Part shown: positions 35,457 to 43,824 of the stretch, piece after piece
Numbering within the stretch: position 1 is the stretch's first letter
Layout of the letters: each line of letters opens with the position of its first letter
Source of the DNA: Candidatus Hermodarchaeota archaeon
GTDB lineage: Archaea > Asgardarchaeota > Hermodarchaeia > Hermodarchaeales > Hermodarchaeaceae
NCBI GenBank assembly: GCA_016840065.1
Contig: JAEOTB010000054.1
Coordinates: forward strand, 1-64,000
Reading direction: 5' to 3'
Length of the DNA stretch: 64,000 bases
Notes under the pieces: model-generated
Seen by the model: only the letters and a program-made list of their open reading frames with translations
What the model was told of the DNA's origin: nothing
The model's database searches: none
Position numbers and translations under genes: made by a program

Positions 35457-35897
35457 ATGGGGCTTCTAGATAGGTTACGGTCATTGTTCAGACGAAGAAA
35501 AGCAGCTGATGACAAGTCAGCTGGTAGCAAGTCGCTTAAAGGCAGTGAACAGACATTCAAACAAGTAGTAGTAGGAGAGGTATCCGAAAGGAAGGGTGGT
35601 ATGGGTATATCCCATACTCTAGAGCTTTCTGGAACACCAAAGGTTGACAAGTTGTTAAAGGAATACCAGAAGTTAGAATTGGAACGTTTTCGTCTAAGAA
35701 GCGAATTGGATATCATAGAGAAACGCCTGGCCCTTGGTGCCATCACTGAGAAGCAGCGCAACGGTGCTTATAGGACTCGCCTTTCTCGAGCAGGGAAAAT
35801 CAGTTTGCGCCAGGTCACAATTAGAACCAGACTAAGGAAGTTAGGATGTTCCATTCACCGCCATTGGCGTGTTGTTGAACCACAACCTCTAGTCTAA
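35457..35897 (+). CDS. Hypothetical coiled-coil protein
   Basis: An unrecognised protein of 146 residues if it starts at the ATG at 35457, or 179 from the GTG at 35358 in the ORF track. I prefer the ATG: GGTGG lies about 7 bases before it, and a TATA-like CTATTTATG near 35370 lies inside the longer reading. It begins MGLLDRLRSLFRRRK, an amphipathic basic helix that could touch membrane. A Ser/Lys linker follows, then a helical hairpin (KVDKLLKEYQKLELERFRLR) and a basic C-terminus. The stop overlaps the HDAC stop tail to tail by a few bases. Confidence 0.65.
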   Translation: MGLLDRLRSLFRRRKAADDKSAGSKSLKGSEQTFKQVVVGEVSERKGGMGISHTLELSGTPKVDKLLKEYQKLELERFRLRSELDIIEKRLALGAITEKQRNGAYRTRLSRAGKISLRQVTIRTRLRKLGCSIHRHWRVVEPQPLV

Positions 35898-37051
35898 TCT
35901 TTGATTCCTAGTAGAGGAAATGCTAGTTGCTTCACCCTTTCTATGCTGATGTTAATGACTTTCTTCAGTTGATTTCTTTCTGAATCAGTCAATTGAGGGG
36001 CTTTTTGGTCTCGAACGTGGGTGGGTGGCTCTAATCCGGTGGTTTCTTTGAAGAGCTGCAGCCACTCCTTTGGGATTTCATCATCAACAACGAATTCGGC
36101 GTATTCACTAAACATCAGAGTCCAGCACCTGGGTACAGAGAGGTAAGAGTAACCACCTCCGCCCACTGTTATGAGACGTCCCCCTGTATAATGGTTGGTG
36201 AGTTCCGCCACCCGGGCTGCTACCTTTGTGTAGGTTTCTGTTGTCAACCTGAGATGCCCTAGTTGGTCTTGGAAGTGAGTATCTACTCCACTCTGCATGA
36301 CAATGGCTTCGGGTTGATAGGTTTCAATGATGGGAGGGACAATGGCTTCAAAGGCTTGGAGATAGAACTCGTCTGTAGTGTATGGTGGTAAAGGAACATT
36401 GACCGAGTAGCCCTCTCCTTCACCTTCGCCAAGTTCTTCTGGAAAACCTGTGCCTGGGTATAGGGTTCGACCTGTCTCATGGATGGAGAGGGTGAGAACA
36501 CCAGATTCATTGTAGAAGATTTCCTGAACCCCATCCCCGTGGTGAACATCGATATCGATATAGAGGATTCGTTCGAGCCCATATTGTTTTTGTAAGTGGC
36601 GGCAGGCGATGGCAACATCGTTGAAGATACAGAAACCAGCAGCGCTGCCTGGCCTAGCGTGATGGAGTCCTCCAGCGGGGTTCCATCCAATACTAGCCTT
36701 TCCCTTCATGACATAATCTACACAGGCGAGAGTTGCTCCAACTGCAAGGCAGGTCACTTCATAAGCGCCAGGAAATGCGCTGGTGTCTCCCATGTCAAGG
36801 ACGGAGTAATTGTCCTTCTGACTGAGCTTCCGGACTTGATCTATGTAGGATTGAGTGTGGACTAGTCTTACCTGGTCTTCGGTGGCAGGGGAGAACTCTG
36901 GCTCTAGTATGTTGGGACTTTCGAGTATTCCAAGAACTTGACATAACTCATGATGAAGCATTATCCTTTCTTGCCGCAAAGGATGTCTTGGACCGAGATC
37001 GTAGCGGAGGAAGTCGGGATGGTAAAAAAATGCCACTTTTTTTGTCAACAA
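35894..37051 (-). CDS. Histone deacetylase/AcuC-family deacetylase
   Basis: A 385-residue arginase-fold zinc deacetylase of the HDAC/AcuC/AphA superfamily. Key motifs are present: GGLHHARPGSAAGFCIFND (charge-relay His pair), DIDVHHGDGVQEIFY (zinc Asp/His), QSGVDTHFQDQLG (zinc Asp) and VGGGGYS. It should deacetylate acetyl-lysine or small acetyl-amines. Substrates in archaea could include histones, Alba or metabolic enzymes such as acetyl-CoA synthetase; sequence does not decide. Translation starts at TTG (37051 or 37048). A TATA-like box, the complement of GATATTTATAGG (37079-37090), lies ~33 bases upstream, so the mRNA has little or no leader. An unassigned 227-base AT-rich gap separates it from the divergent GTPase gene. 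Confidence 0.93.
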   Translation of the reverse strand: MLTKKVAFFYHPDFLRYDLGPRHPLRQERIMLHHELCQVLGILESPNILEPEFSPATEDQVRLVHTQSYIDQVRKLSQKDNYSVLDMGDTSAFPGAYEVTCLAVGATLACVDYVMKGKASIGWNPAGGLHHARPGSAAGFCIFNDVAIACRHLQKQYGLERILYIDIDVHHGDGVQEIFYNESGVLTLSIHETGRTLYPGTGFPEELGEGEGEGYSVNVPLPPYTTDEFYLQAFEAIVPPIIETYQPEAIVMQSGVDTHFQDQLGHLRLTTETYTKVAARVAELTNHYTGGRLITVGGGGYSYLSVPRCWTLMFSEYAEFVVDDEIPKEWLQLFKETTGLEPPTHVRDQKAPQLTDSERNQLKKVINISIERVKQLAFPLLGIKD

Positions 37052-37278
37052 GTTTACTTCCGAGTTCTTGTTTGTATTGAGATATTTATAGGAGATGATA
37101 GTATTATATGAGAGAATATTGGAGATTCTTCTTCAAGATTACGTTTTTCGAAGGGTACAATGGTTTTGCGATTTCCTCAATTGATATGAGATATGTTTTA
37201 GGATTACTTAATGTTAATGATTCTTATTCAAAGAAAAATAATCCAAAAGCTATTTAAACCAGAAAGACTTAGCACTAT

Positions 37279-37983
37279 TTGGGCAGGCAAGCGAGTCGCA
37301 TTTCGCGATTAACCCGCAATCCTTTAGATCTGGTGCAAATGTTGGGAGAAAATCCACCTGAAAGAGAACCGGTAGAATCCTTGACAAACCAAGCCATGTC
37401 TGTAACTGAAGGAACGCCTATCTTCAAACTTGTTTTTGCGGGCGAAGGAGGAGTAGGTAAAACCTCTATTGTTAACCAATACCTTAGCGGAGAACACAAT
37501 GAGCCACCTATGACGGTGGGCTCAGAGTTCGCTTATCAAGAGGTGGAGTTGGAGAAACAGACAGTAGGTTTGAGTTTGTGGGATTTTGGTGGAGAAATTC
37601 AATTCCGAGACCTCATCCCGGTCTTTTGCATGGGTGCTCACGGTGCTGTGGTCGTTTTCGACTTGAGCCGTTACTCCACTTTTCGACAGATTATTGCCTG
37701 GCTAGACCTCATTAAGCAGACTGAAGACCACATACCAATAATCCTTGTTGGTTCTAAGAGCGATCTTGCGAGCGGGGGCCCCTCTGAGGAGGAAATTCAG
37801 GCGATTCGCGAGAAATATAAAATCAGAGAGTACATTACAGTCTCATCGTTAACTGGAGAGAATATCTCCAAACTGTTTTTACGGATTTCAGAGATACTCA
37901 TCGAGGCCGTTAAGGATGGGGAAATAACTCCTGCCAAGTCGGTCAAGGTACCTTGTCAGGGAAATGAATCCGTCTGCGATTAA
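37279..37983 (+). CDS. Ras/Arf-like small GTPase
   Basis: A 234-residue small GTPase. G1 is GEGGVGKTS (55-63), G2 is probably T79 in PMTVGSEF, and G3 is WDFGGEIQF (101-109, Arf-like WDxGG). G4 is GSKSD (158-162) and G5 is SSLTGEN. Two key positions differ from Ras: the catalytic Gln after DxGG is Glu, and the Asn of NKxD is Ser. A ~45-residue N-terminal extension precedes the G domain if the TTG at 37279 is used; ATGs at 37339 and 37396 are alternatives. A TATA-like GCTATTTAAACC (37246-37257) about 27 bases before the TTG supports the long form as a leaderless mRNA. The C-terminus (CQGNESVCD) has no prenylation box. It probably acts as a regulatory switch; partners are unknown. Confidence 0.92.
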   Translation: MGRQASRISRLTRNPLDLVQMLGENPPEREPVESLTNQAMSVTEGTPIFKLVFAGEGGVGKTSIVNQYLSGEHNEPPMTVGSEFAYQEVELEKQTVGLSLWDFGGEIQFRDLIPVFCMGAHGAVVVFDLSRYSTFRQIIAWLDLIKQTEDHIPIILVGSKSDLASGGPSEEEIQAIREKYKIREYITVSSLTGENISKLFLRISEILIEAVKDGEITPAKSVKVPCQGNESVCD

Positions 37984-38097
37984 GGGTAGACAGGTATACC
38001 CCTATCCACACTAGCTTTCAAGGCATTTTATTTCTTCAAAGGCAACGTTTTTTATTGTTAATCAAAGAGAAGCCTTGCATATCGTGTGGTGGAATAA

Positions 38098-38838
38098 GTG
38101 TTTGAGGGTAAACGTGTTTGTGTAGTAATCCCAGCGTATAATGAGGCGGATGCCATCGGTGAGACAGTCAAGGATTTCCTGATTCCTGTAGTTGATGAAA
38201 TCATCGTCATTGACAACAACTCAACTGACGACACTGCGCGTATAGCCCGTAAGGCAGGAGCAAGGGTGGTCCCTGAACCCATTCAGGGTTATGGTGCTGC
38301 AATCCGCAAGGGGCTCAATGAGGCTCTTGAAGGGGGAAACCATTTCATTGTAATTACAGAGGCAGATGCTTCATTTAGGGGATCGGATGTTGGCAAATTG
38401 CTGGAGAATTGCCGAGATCGCCATTTTGTCGTGGGCACGCGCACAGCTACACCCTATCTAGGCGAAGGAGCAAACATGGGATTATTCCTTGTAGTTGGGA
38501 ACATGGCTGTGGCGAAGCTTCTGGGGCTCCTTCATGGCTATCCTCCCTTAACTGATGTGGGCTGCACTCTTCGCGTCATTAGACGCCCCATGCTAAAGGC
38601 TGTCCTTCCAGAGCTAGAGGCAGATGGAGCTGCCCTTTCACCTGAAATGATTGTGCGGGTTCTCAGACATGGTGGACGTATGAAGGAAATTCCTGTTCAT
38701 TACCTAGCACGTGTTGGCACGGCAAAAATTACTACATCCCGAAGGAAGGCTTTCAGGAATGGCCTTATGATGATTCAGGTAATTCTTGGAACACCAGGGA
38801 AAATATTGGTTGGTCCTTTCCTCCGGCTCTTCAAGTAG
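38098..38838 (+). CDS. Family 2 glycosyltransferase, DPM1/AglJ-like polyprenyl-phosphate sugar transferase
   Basis: A 246-residue GT-A fold enzyme: VCVVIPAYNEADAIGETV at the N-terminus, DEIIVIDNNSTDDTARIA, and EADASFRGSDV, where a DxD-like pair would bind the nucleotide-sugar metal. The acceptor-side features GTRTATP, TDVGCTLRVIRR and SPEMIVRVLRHGGR match dolichol-phosphate mannose/glucose synthases and the archaeal AglJ/AglD group. It has no membrane helices of its own. It probably charges a polyprenyl-phosphate with a sugar on the cytoplasmic face for surface-glycan assembly. GTG start with GGTGG a few bases upstream. Convergent with the nucleotidyltransferase gene (14-base gap). Confidence 0.88.
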   Translation: MFEGKRVCVVIPAYNEADAIGETVKDFLIPVVDEIIVIDNNSTDDTARIARKAGARVVPEPIQGYGAAIRKGLNEALEGGNHFIVITEADASFRGSDVGKLLENCRDRHFVVGTRTATPYLGEGANMGLFLVVGNMAVAKLLGLLHGYPPLTDVGCTLRVIRRPMLKAVLPELEADGAALSPEMIVRVLRHGGRMKEIPVHYLARVGTAKITTSRRKAFRNGLMMIQVILGTPGKILVGPFLRLFK

Positions 38839-38852
38839 TTCTGTAACAATCG

Positions 38853-39596
38853 CTAGCGTTTGTCGTGGTAGCGTAGCATCTCCTCGGCGAAGGTAATATC
38901 TTCGGGGTATGTAACATTCAGGTAGGTTCCTCCGAGGAAGTAGCCATGTACTGCATGCCCCAACTTGGTGAGGGTATTTAGTGTATCAGTTATCTCGATT
39001 TCCTTCTTTGCAGATTTGGGTGTTTTCCGGATAGCATCAAAGACTGTTTCATCAAAGATGTAGGAGCCACACCCGAGAATCTTGTTGGTAACAACTGTGG
39101 GCTTCTCGACAAGATAACGGATACGATGAGTATCCATATCGATGTCCACTGAATAGTTGCGGCGAATTAGTTCCTCCTTCTCCACCCACATGAGACCAAT
39201 AGAAGCGTTGCAGCCAGTTTCGTCAAAGCCTTGGATGAAACCCGTGTGATTTGAACCCAGATATAACTCATCCCCTAAGTAGACTGCAAAGGGCGGCTTT
39301 ACAATTCCTTCAGTCAGGCCAACAGCGTGACCAATACCTTCAGGGTGCGGCTGCCCTACATACTCTATGGACAACCCGAGTTCCGAGCCGTCGCCAAAGT
39401 AATCCTTCACAACATTCGATTCAGGATTAACAATGAGTATTATCTTCTCAAGACCTGCTTGTTTGCAGCGATCCAGCACGTAGGCGAGAATAGGCCGCTC
39501 CAATACCTGAATCATTGGTTTTGGTACTCTCTCCGAGTAGGGCTTAATCCGTTTGCCAGCACCTGCCGCTGGAATCACAGCATAACGGGGGGGCAT
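38853..39596 (-). CDS. Sugar-phosphate nucleotidyltransferase (glucose-1-phosphate thymidylyl/uridylyltransferase type)
   Basis: About 247 residues. The signature loop AAGAGKRIKPYSERVPKPM sits right at the N-terminus, and LGDELYLG, GCGSYIFDETVF and EITDTLNTL follow, as in RmlA/GalU-type enzymes. The reaction is NTP + sugar-1-phosphate to NDP-sugar + PPi. There is no C-terminal left-handed beta-helix, so it is the short form. The ORF track starts at a TTG (39608). A TATA-like CTTTTAAG on the minus strand (39623-39630) is 30 bases from the ATG at 39596, which suits a leaderless start there. With the neighbouring DPM1-like enzyme it could supply the activated sugar. Confidence 0.9.
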   Translation of the reverse strand: MPPRYAVIPAAGAGKRIKPYSERVPKPMIQVLERPILAYVLDRCKQAGLEKIILIVNPESNVVKDYFGDGSELGLSIEYVGQPHPEGIGHAVGLTEGIVKPPFAVYLGDELYLGSNHTGFIQGFDETGCNASIGLMWVEKEELIRRNYSVDIDMDTHRIRYLVEKPTVVTNKILGCGSYIFDETVFDAIRKTPKSAKKEIEITDTLNTLTKLGHAVHGYFLGGTYLNVTYPEDITFAEEMLRYHDKR

Positions 39597-39739
39597 TGCA
39601 AGAAGCAAAACGCTTCCAAGTGCTTAAAAGCCTTGTCAGTTTCCCCCACTAAGAAGTTTGGTAGTAGGGCGAGGATTTTTAGGCTAGCAGATTGCAGAAG
39701 CCTTTACTCTTCATTCAAGGAACACGAAGGGGCTCTGCC

Positions 39740-40753
39740 ATGCGTTCACGAACCTATTATGCTATCGCTGTCATCAGCCTAATACTCATTGTCATCTGGC
39801 TCCACCTTGCTCTTCTTCCAGAGGGGGGCCTCTATGCTATCCTGAATGTACTACTTACTGTGAATCTATTCTGGTTGCTGCCTGCCTTTGGTCTTTTTGC
39901 CATAGCTTATGTTCTCAGAGCTGTTCGTTGGTGGCAGTTACTCAGACCCTTCAAAACAGGAGGCAATCCAGCTAACCTCTTCCCCATCATTGTCGGTGGT
40001 ATCTTCCTAACCTATGTGGTTCCTCTTCGTGCCGGGGATATTGCGACACCATATTGGCTTCGAGAGAAAAGGGGGACTCGCTTTACTGCAGGACTCTCTT
40101 CTGTGCTTCTTGCAAGGCTCCTAGACTTTGCCAGCCTCACGCTAATAGTGATAGTCTTTGCCATTCTCATCTTTGGTACGGTAGCTGACGTGATGCGATA
40201 TATCATTGTAGGTGGAATCATTGGTGTTGCCTTTGTCGCCTTTTTCCTCCTTATTCGTAGCGGGCGATTCGTTGGTTTTCTTTCTCGGATACTTGGTCGT
40301 TTATTCAAACCCTCTGAGCGGCTCCGAGATGATGTGCCTAAATTCGTGGAAAACGCTGCTTCCGATATGAGGACTGTGATTAGCAGTTGGAACTCTGGAG
40401 GTGCACTCCTCACTAGTGTACCCCTCTGGATCCTAGAGACCGCCAAGCTTGTATTCCTTGGTCTAGCCCTTGGTGTTGACATTCCTCTTCTAATATCCTG
40501 CTTTGCTGCCTCTCTTAGCTACATGGGCGGCCACGCCTCTGGTATTTTCTTGCCCGCAGGAATTGGTATATTCCTCTTTCAAAACATCACCCTTGGTTTT
40601 TGGCTCACAACATCAGGTGTTCCTGCTGCGGTAGTGGCGAGTATTGCCCTCTTGGATGGTCTAATCTATATCATTGGTCTTACTGTACTCGGTGTTCCCT
40701 CCATTGCGAGTATGGGACGTGGTTATCGAGAACTTCAAGAAGATGAGAGCTAG
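39740..40753 (+). CDS. UPF0104/LPG-synthase-TM-type flippase-like membrane protein
   Basis: About 337 residues with roughly eight transmembrane helices. Family landmarks are RAVRWWQLLRPF after the second helix, VVPLRAGDIATPYWLRE, LLARLLDFASL and GGHASGIFLPAGIGIF. The family (UPF0104, lysylphosphatidylglycerol synthase membrane domain, AglD C-terminal domain) is linked to lipid-linked sugar or phospholipid transfer and translocation. In haloarchaeal AglD this domain is fused to a GT2 domain; here the GT2 gene is separate, about 900 bases away. The ORF track starts at TTG 39692; the ATG at 39740 fits the first helix better. Function is inferred from family. Confidence 0.85.
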   Translation: MRSRTYYAIAVISLILIVIWLHLALLPEGGLYAILNVLLTVNLFWLLPAFGLFAIAYVLRAVRWWQLLRPFKTGGNPANLFPIIVGGIFLTYVVPLRAGDIATPYWLREKRGTRFTAGLSSVLLARLLDFASLTLIVIVFAILIFGTVADVMRYIIVGGIIGVAFVAFFLLIRSGRFVGFLSRILGRLFKPSERLRDDVPKFVENAASDMRTVISSWNSGGALLTSVPLWILETAKLVFLGLALGVDIPLLISCFAASLSYMGGHASGIFLPAGIGIFLFQNITLGFWLTTSGVPAAVVASIALLDGLIYIIGLTVLGVPSIASMGRGYRELQEDES

Positions 40754-40865
40754 GTAACTCCTCCCTATGTTGACACTCTAGTTCTACTAAAACCAAAAGG
40801 TTAAAAGTTGTCTAGGCACTACGCTGAACCTCAAGATATCCCAATCAACTGTTTGGTGAGAATCT

Positions 40866-41918
40866 ATGCCTTTGAAGAATCCTCCTCTTGCTGTTGTGAA
40901 GACGACTCCGAAGACTTACTTCGACGATGTTTCTCGTCTTTTCAGATTGGCAAAATTTGACAAGGTTATGAACCCAAAGAAGCGTACCGCTATCAAGCTC
41001 AATATTAGTTGGCAGGAATATTTCCCAGCTTGTAGCACTGCTCCATATCAGCTAGAGGGGTTGCTCAAGGTGTTAACCGACCTTGGCTTCAATGATATAA
41101 TCGCTGTTGAGAATATGACAGTGGTCACTGATGCTCGTACTGGTATGTACAAGAACCGATTCGTGCCTGTTCTTGAGAAGTACGATATTCCCTACACGAT
41201 TCTTTTGGATGAGAAGTGGAAAGAGGTGAATCCCTCCAAACCAATGGTGTTTGGTCAGGAGGACATGTTGATGCCAGAGACCATCCTGGGAGCTCAGGTC
41301 ATCCATCTACCTACATTCAAATGTCATGGGCACAGCACAATCACCTGTTCGTTGAAGAACGCTTTTGGTTTTCTCAAGACTGTTCGCCACCATTACCACT
41401 TGAAGATACACGAGATTCTCGTGGACTTGTTACGTATTCAGCAGGAGTTCTGTGGTCCACTCTTTGGCTTCGCGGATAGCACCATTGCCATGGATGGAGC
41501 AGGGCCTCGCACAGGCGTACCCTATGTTAAAGATTACATCGCGGCAAGCGCTGACCTAGTTGCCCTAGATGCTCTGTGTGCCAAGATGCTTGGTTACGAC
41601 CCGATGAGTATCGGTCATGTCCGTATGGCCCACGAGCAGGGATTGGGCAACGCAGATTTAGATTCAGTAGACCTGGTGGGTGACTGTGTGGATAATGTGT
41701 GCTTTGGCTTCAAGACCAAGTTAGATCCAGTTATTCGCTTTGACCGCTTATTCCGTAGCAGCCTCCTTGAGCCCCTGATGATGCGATCCGCATTCTTCAA
41801 GGTCAATGTTAAAATCAGCCACTATCTACGCGACATTTGGCTGAGGACCCGTGGGAGACGACACATCGCTCGGATCATGAAAACCAGATGGGGCAAGTTC
41901 TTCCGCACCTATCTTTAG
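40866..41918 (+). CDS. DUF362 domain-containing protein
   Basis: A 350-residue cytoplasmic protein with the DUF362 pattern: KLNISWQEYFPACSTAP, LPTFKCHGHSTITCSLKNAFGF (Cys/His near the fold centre), DGAGPRTGVPYVKDYIAAS and DLVALDALCAKMLGYDP. DUF362 proteins often carry ferredoxin domains and are suspected redox or iron-sulfur proteins. This one has no 4Fe-4S ferredoxin motif, only scattered cysteines (CVDNVCFG). It lies among glycan and membrane genes without an obvious partner. Function unknown. Confidence 0.9.
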   Translation: MPLKNPPLAVVKTTPKTYFDDVSRLFRLAKFDKVMNPKKRTAIKLNISWQEYFPACSTAPYQLEGLLKVLTDLGFNDIIAVENMTVVTDARTGMYKNRFVPVLEKYDIPYTILLDEKWKEVNPSKPMVFGQEDMLMPETILGAQVIHLPTFKCHGHSTITCSLKNAFGFLKTVRHHYHLKIHEILVDLLRIQQEFCGPLFGFADSTIAMDGAGPRTGVPYVKDYIAASADLVALDALCAKMLGYDPMSIGHVRMAHEQGLGNADLDSVDLVGDCVDNVCFGFKTKLDPVIRFDRLFRSSLLEPLMMRSAFFKVNVKISHYLRDIWLRTRGRRHIARIMKTRWGKFFRTYL

Positions 41919-41978
41919 CCCTTGACGTAAAGCTTTTGTTTAACACCCTCACAACGCTTGTAAGGGAGTACGCTGGCT

Positions 41979-43772
41979 GTGGACTCTGAACAGACAAGTA
42001 CTGGAAAAGAACCTAGTACACTTCAACATCTAATTAGTTGGTTGAACCTTTCTGACATTCCTAAGTTACGTCGTGAATCAAGCTTCTGGGCAGGTCTCAT
42101 CGTCCGATCCGCCACCATTACCACCTTCCTACTCTTCCTCTTCATCGGTGGGGATATAACGGATATGAATGAGCTTCTGTTCAAGGGATTGGCTAACCTT
42201 TTGCAGGGTACCAGTCCTTACGGTCAGTCCTACGCCTTGGCGACCTTTGGTGGGTCCTTCACCCAGTCATACTTTAACTACCCGCCCTTTGCCATCATAT
42301 TTCACATCCCTGGACTCCTCTGGCCTGGTCCTCATAGTATTGGATCTCTAGATTTCATGCCGGGTTTCCTCCTTCTTCACACCTTCTTTGACTTCATTAT
42401 CTATTATCGGCTTCACCAAGCAGGTTACTCCAGAGCTCCCGTTATGCTCTGGGTTAATCCAGGAATGGTCTTTGTTGATGTTGTAACCTTCATCTCATTA
42501 CCCCTCCTTCTCCTTACACTAGCTATCCTAAACATAAATGACGCAGTTCGTTGCGGCCTCTACTCAGCCTTGCTAGCAGCTAGTTATCAGTTGGGAGTTG
42601 TCTTTCTTCCCTTCTTTCTGATTTACCACCTTGACAGGAAGAATTTCCGTCGTGCCATTGCTGGTATGCTACCGGTTTTTGCAGTCACACTATTTTTCTT
42701 CGTGATTTCCCCTTTTGCGTTCACCAATGACCTCTTCATCGCTCAGTTCGGTCGGCCGCCTGTCAATTGGCTTGATTCGAATCCAAGTAGCCCATTCTTT
42801 AACAGGTACTATCCGATGAGTTTCTTGTTCATGGGTTCCTTGCCTGCAATTGTCTTCAACATTGCCATTAGTCTCGGTGTTTCACCTGCCTTGGCGCCGC
42901 GTATCTCCTTACCTATGTTAATCATAGTTGTAGTTATTGCCCTTGTGTTCCTGATTCACTTTCTCCGTAATCCCCGCAGGGGATTGGCAATTCTATATCC
43001 CGGCGTCCTCCTTACTCTTCTGATTGCTAGCATGTCAGAAGGGATTGCCCATTATTGGGTCCTGACAATTACTCTACCATTTCTTGCCTGGAATCAACGT
43101 CACACCTTTTTCTCAAACCCCAGAGCAACAATTATAGGCTCAGGTTCACCTCAACCCATCGCCCTCGCTGAGGGAAAACCTAATAGCTCAGGAATACAAG
43201 CTTCAAAAAGTCGGAGAGAGGCAAGAATGTCACGACTCCCAAAATTCATCCGGCGCATCTTCGAATCCATCGATTTAGAACGTGGGGAACGATTAATCAG
43301 TAAGTTCGAGAGCCTACCCTTCATTTGTGGGATACGACGCTATATAGCGTTTTGGCCCCTGCTTGAGGACCAACTCACACTCGAACTAGGATCTGAAAGA
43401 GGATTCGGTAGCAAGGGAGTCGCAAGCTGTGTACGAACGGACCTTCGCCCAATAAATGGAGTCGACGTTGTCTGCGACGCAACAACCCTCCCCTTCCGAG
43501 ATGACGTTTTTGACCGAACCTGGTGCGTCTACCTCATCCATCACATACCCGATGTTCGTCAACTACTACTTGAGGCAAAGCGAGTCTCTAGAAAAGCATA
43601 TTTCTTTGATTTCATCCCCCGCACTTGGCTGCACTACTTCTCAATAGTCTTTGACAGATTATTCTTTGGTGATAAAATCCACCCGCCCTCACCTCAAGCG
43701 ATGAAGGATATGGCTCCAGGACTACGCGTCTACCCCCAGGGTGCTTTGGGTGGTGTCCTATATGCCCTCTGA
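41979..43772 (+). CDS. Polytopic GT-C-like membrane protein fused to a methyltransferase-like domain
   Basis: A 597-residue single ORF. Residues ~40-385 hold about nine membrane helices. The first long loop has DITDMNELLFKGLANLLQG, SPYGQSYALATFGG and FNYPPFAI, and later come LLLHTFFDFIIYY and FIAQFGRPPVNWL. These words are shared with the next gene, so the two are paralogues of a GT-C-like family. After a Ser/Gln linker, residues ~415-597 look like a class I SAM methyltransferase: LTLELGSERGFGSK, DLRPINGVDVVCDATTLPFR, DDVFDRTWCVYLIHHIPD and LLEAKRVSRKAYFFDFIPR. The glycine-rich loop is atypical. GTG start with GGGAG upstream. It could transfer and methylate a lipid-linked sugar, but this is inferred from domain pairing. 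Confidence 0.75.
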   Translation: MDSEQTSTGKEPSTLQHLISWLNLSDIPKLRRESSFWAGLIVRSATITTFLLFLFIGGDITDMNELLFKGLANLLQGTSPYGQSYALATFGGSFTQSYFNYPPFAIIFHIPGLLWPGPHSIGSLDFMPGFLLLHTFFDFIIYYRLHQAGYSRAPVMLWVNPGMVFVDVVTFISLPLLLLTLAILNINDAVRCGLYSALLAASYQLGVVFLPFFLIYHLDRKNFRRAIAGMLPVFAVTLFFFVISPFAFTNDLFIAQFGRPPVNWLDSNPSSPFFNRYYPMSFLFMGSLPAIVFNIAISLGVSPALAPRISLPMLIIVVVIALVFLIHFLRNPRRGLAILYPGVLLTLLIASMSEGIAHYWVLTITLPFLAWNQRHTFFSNPRATIIGSGSPQPIALAEGKPNSSGIQASKSRREARMSRLPKFIRRIFESIDLERGERLISKFESLPFICGIRRYIAFWPLLEDQLTLELGSERGFGSKGVASCVRTDLRPINGVDVVCDATTLPFRDDVFDRTWCVYLIHHIPDVRQLLLEAKRVSRKAYFFDFIPRTWLHYFSIVFDRLFFGDKIHPPSPQAMKDMAPGLRVYPQGALGGVLYAL

Positions 43773-43824
43773 CCTGAAAGAATAAAAGAAAGAAGAGAGC
43801 CACGAAGAAGCGGTGCGTGTTTCC

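Noticed and set aside
41979-43772. Suspected frameshift or mis-joining of two genes in the GT-C/methyltransferase ORF
   Set aside because: The frame is open throughout with a plausible linker; no internal stop or abrupt composition change is visible, so a real fusion is the simpler reading.
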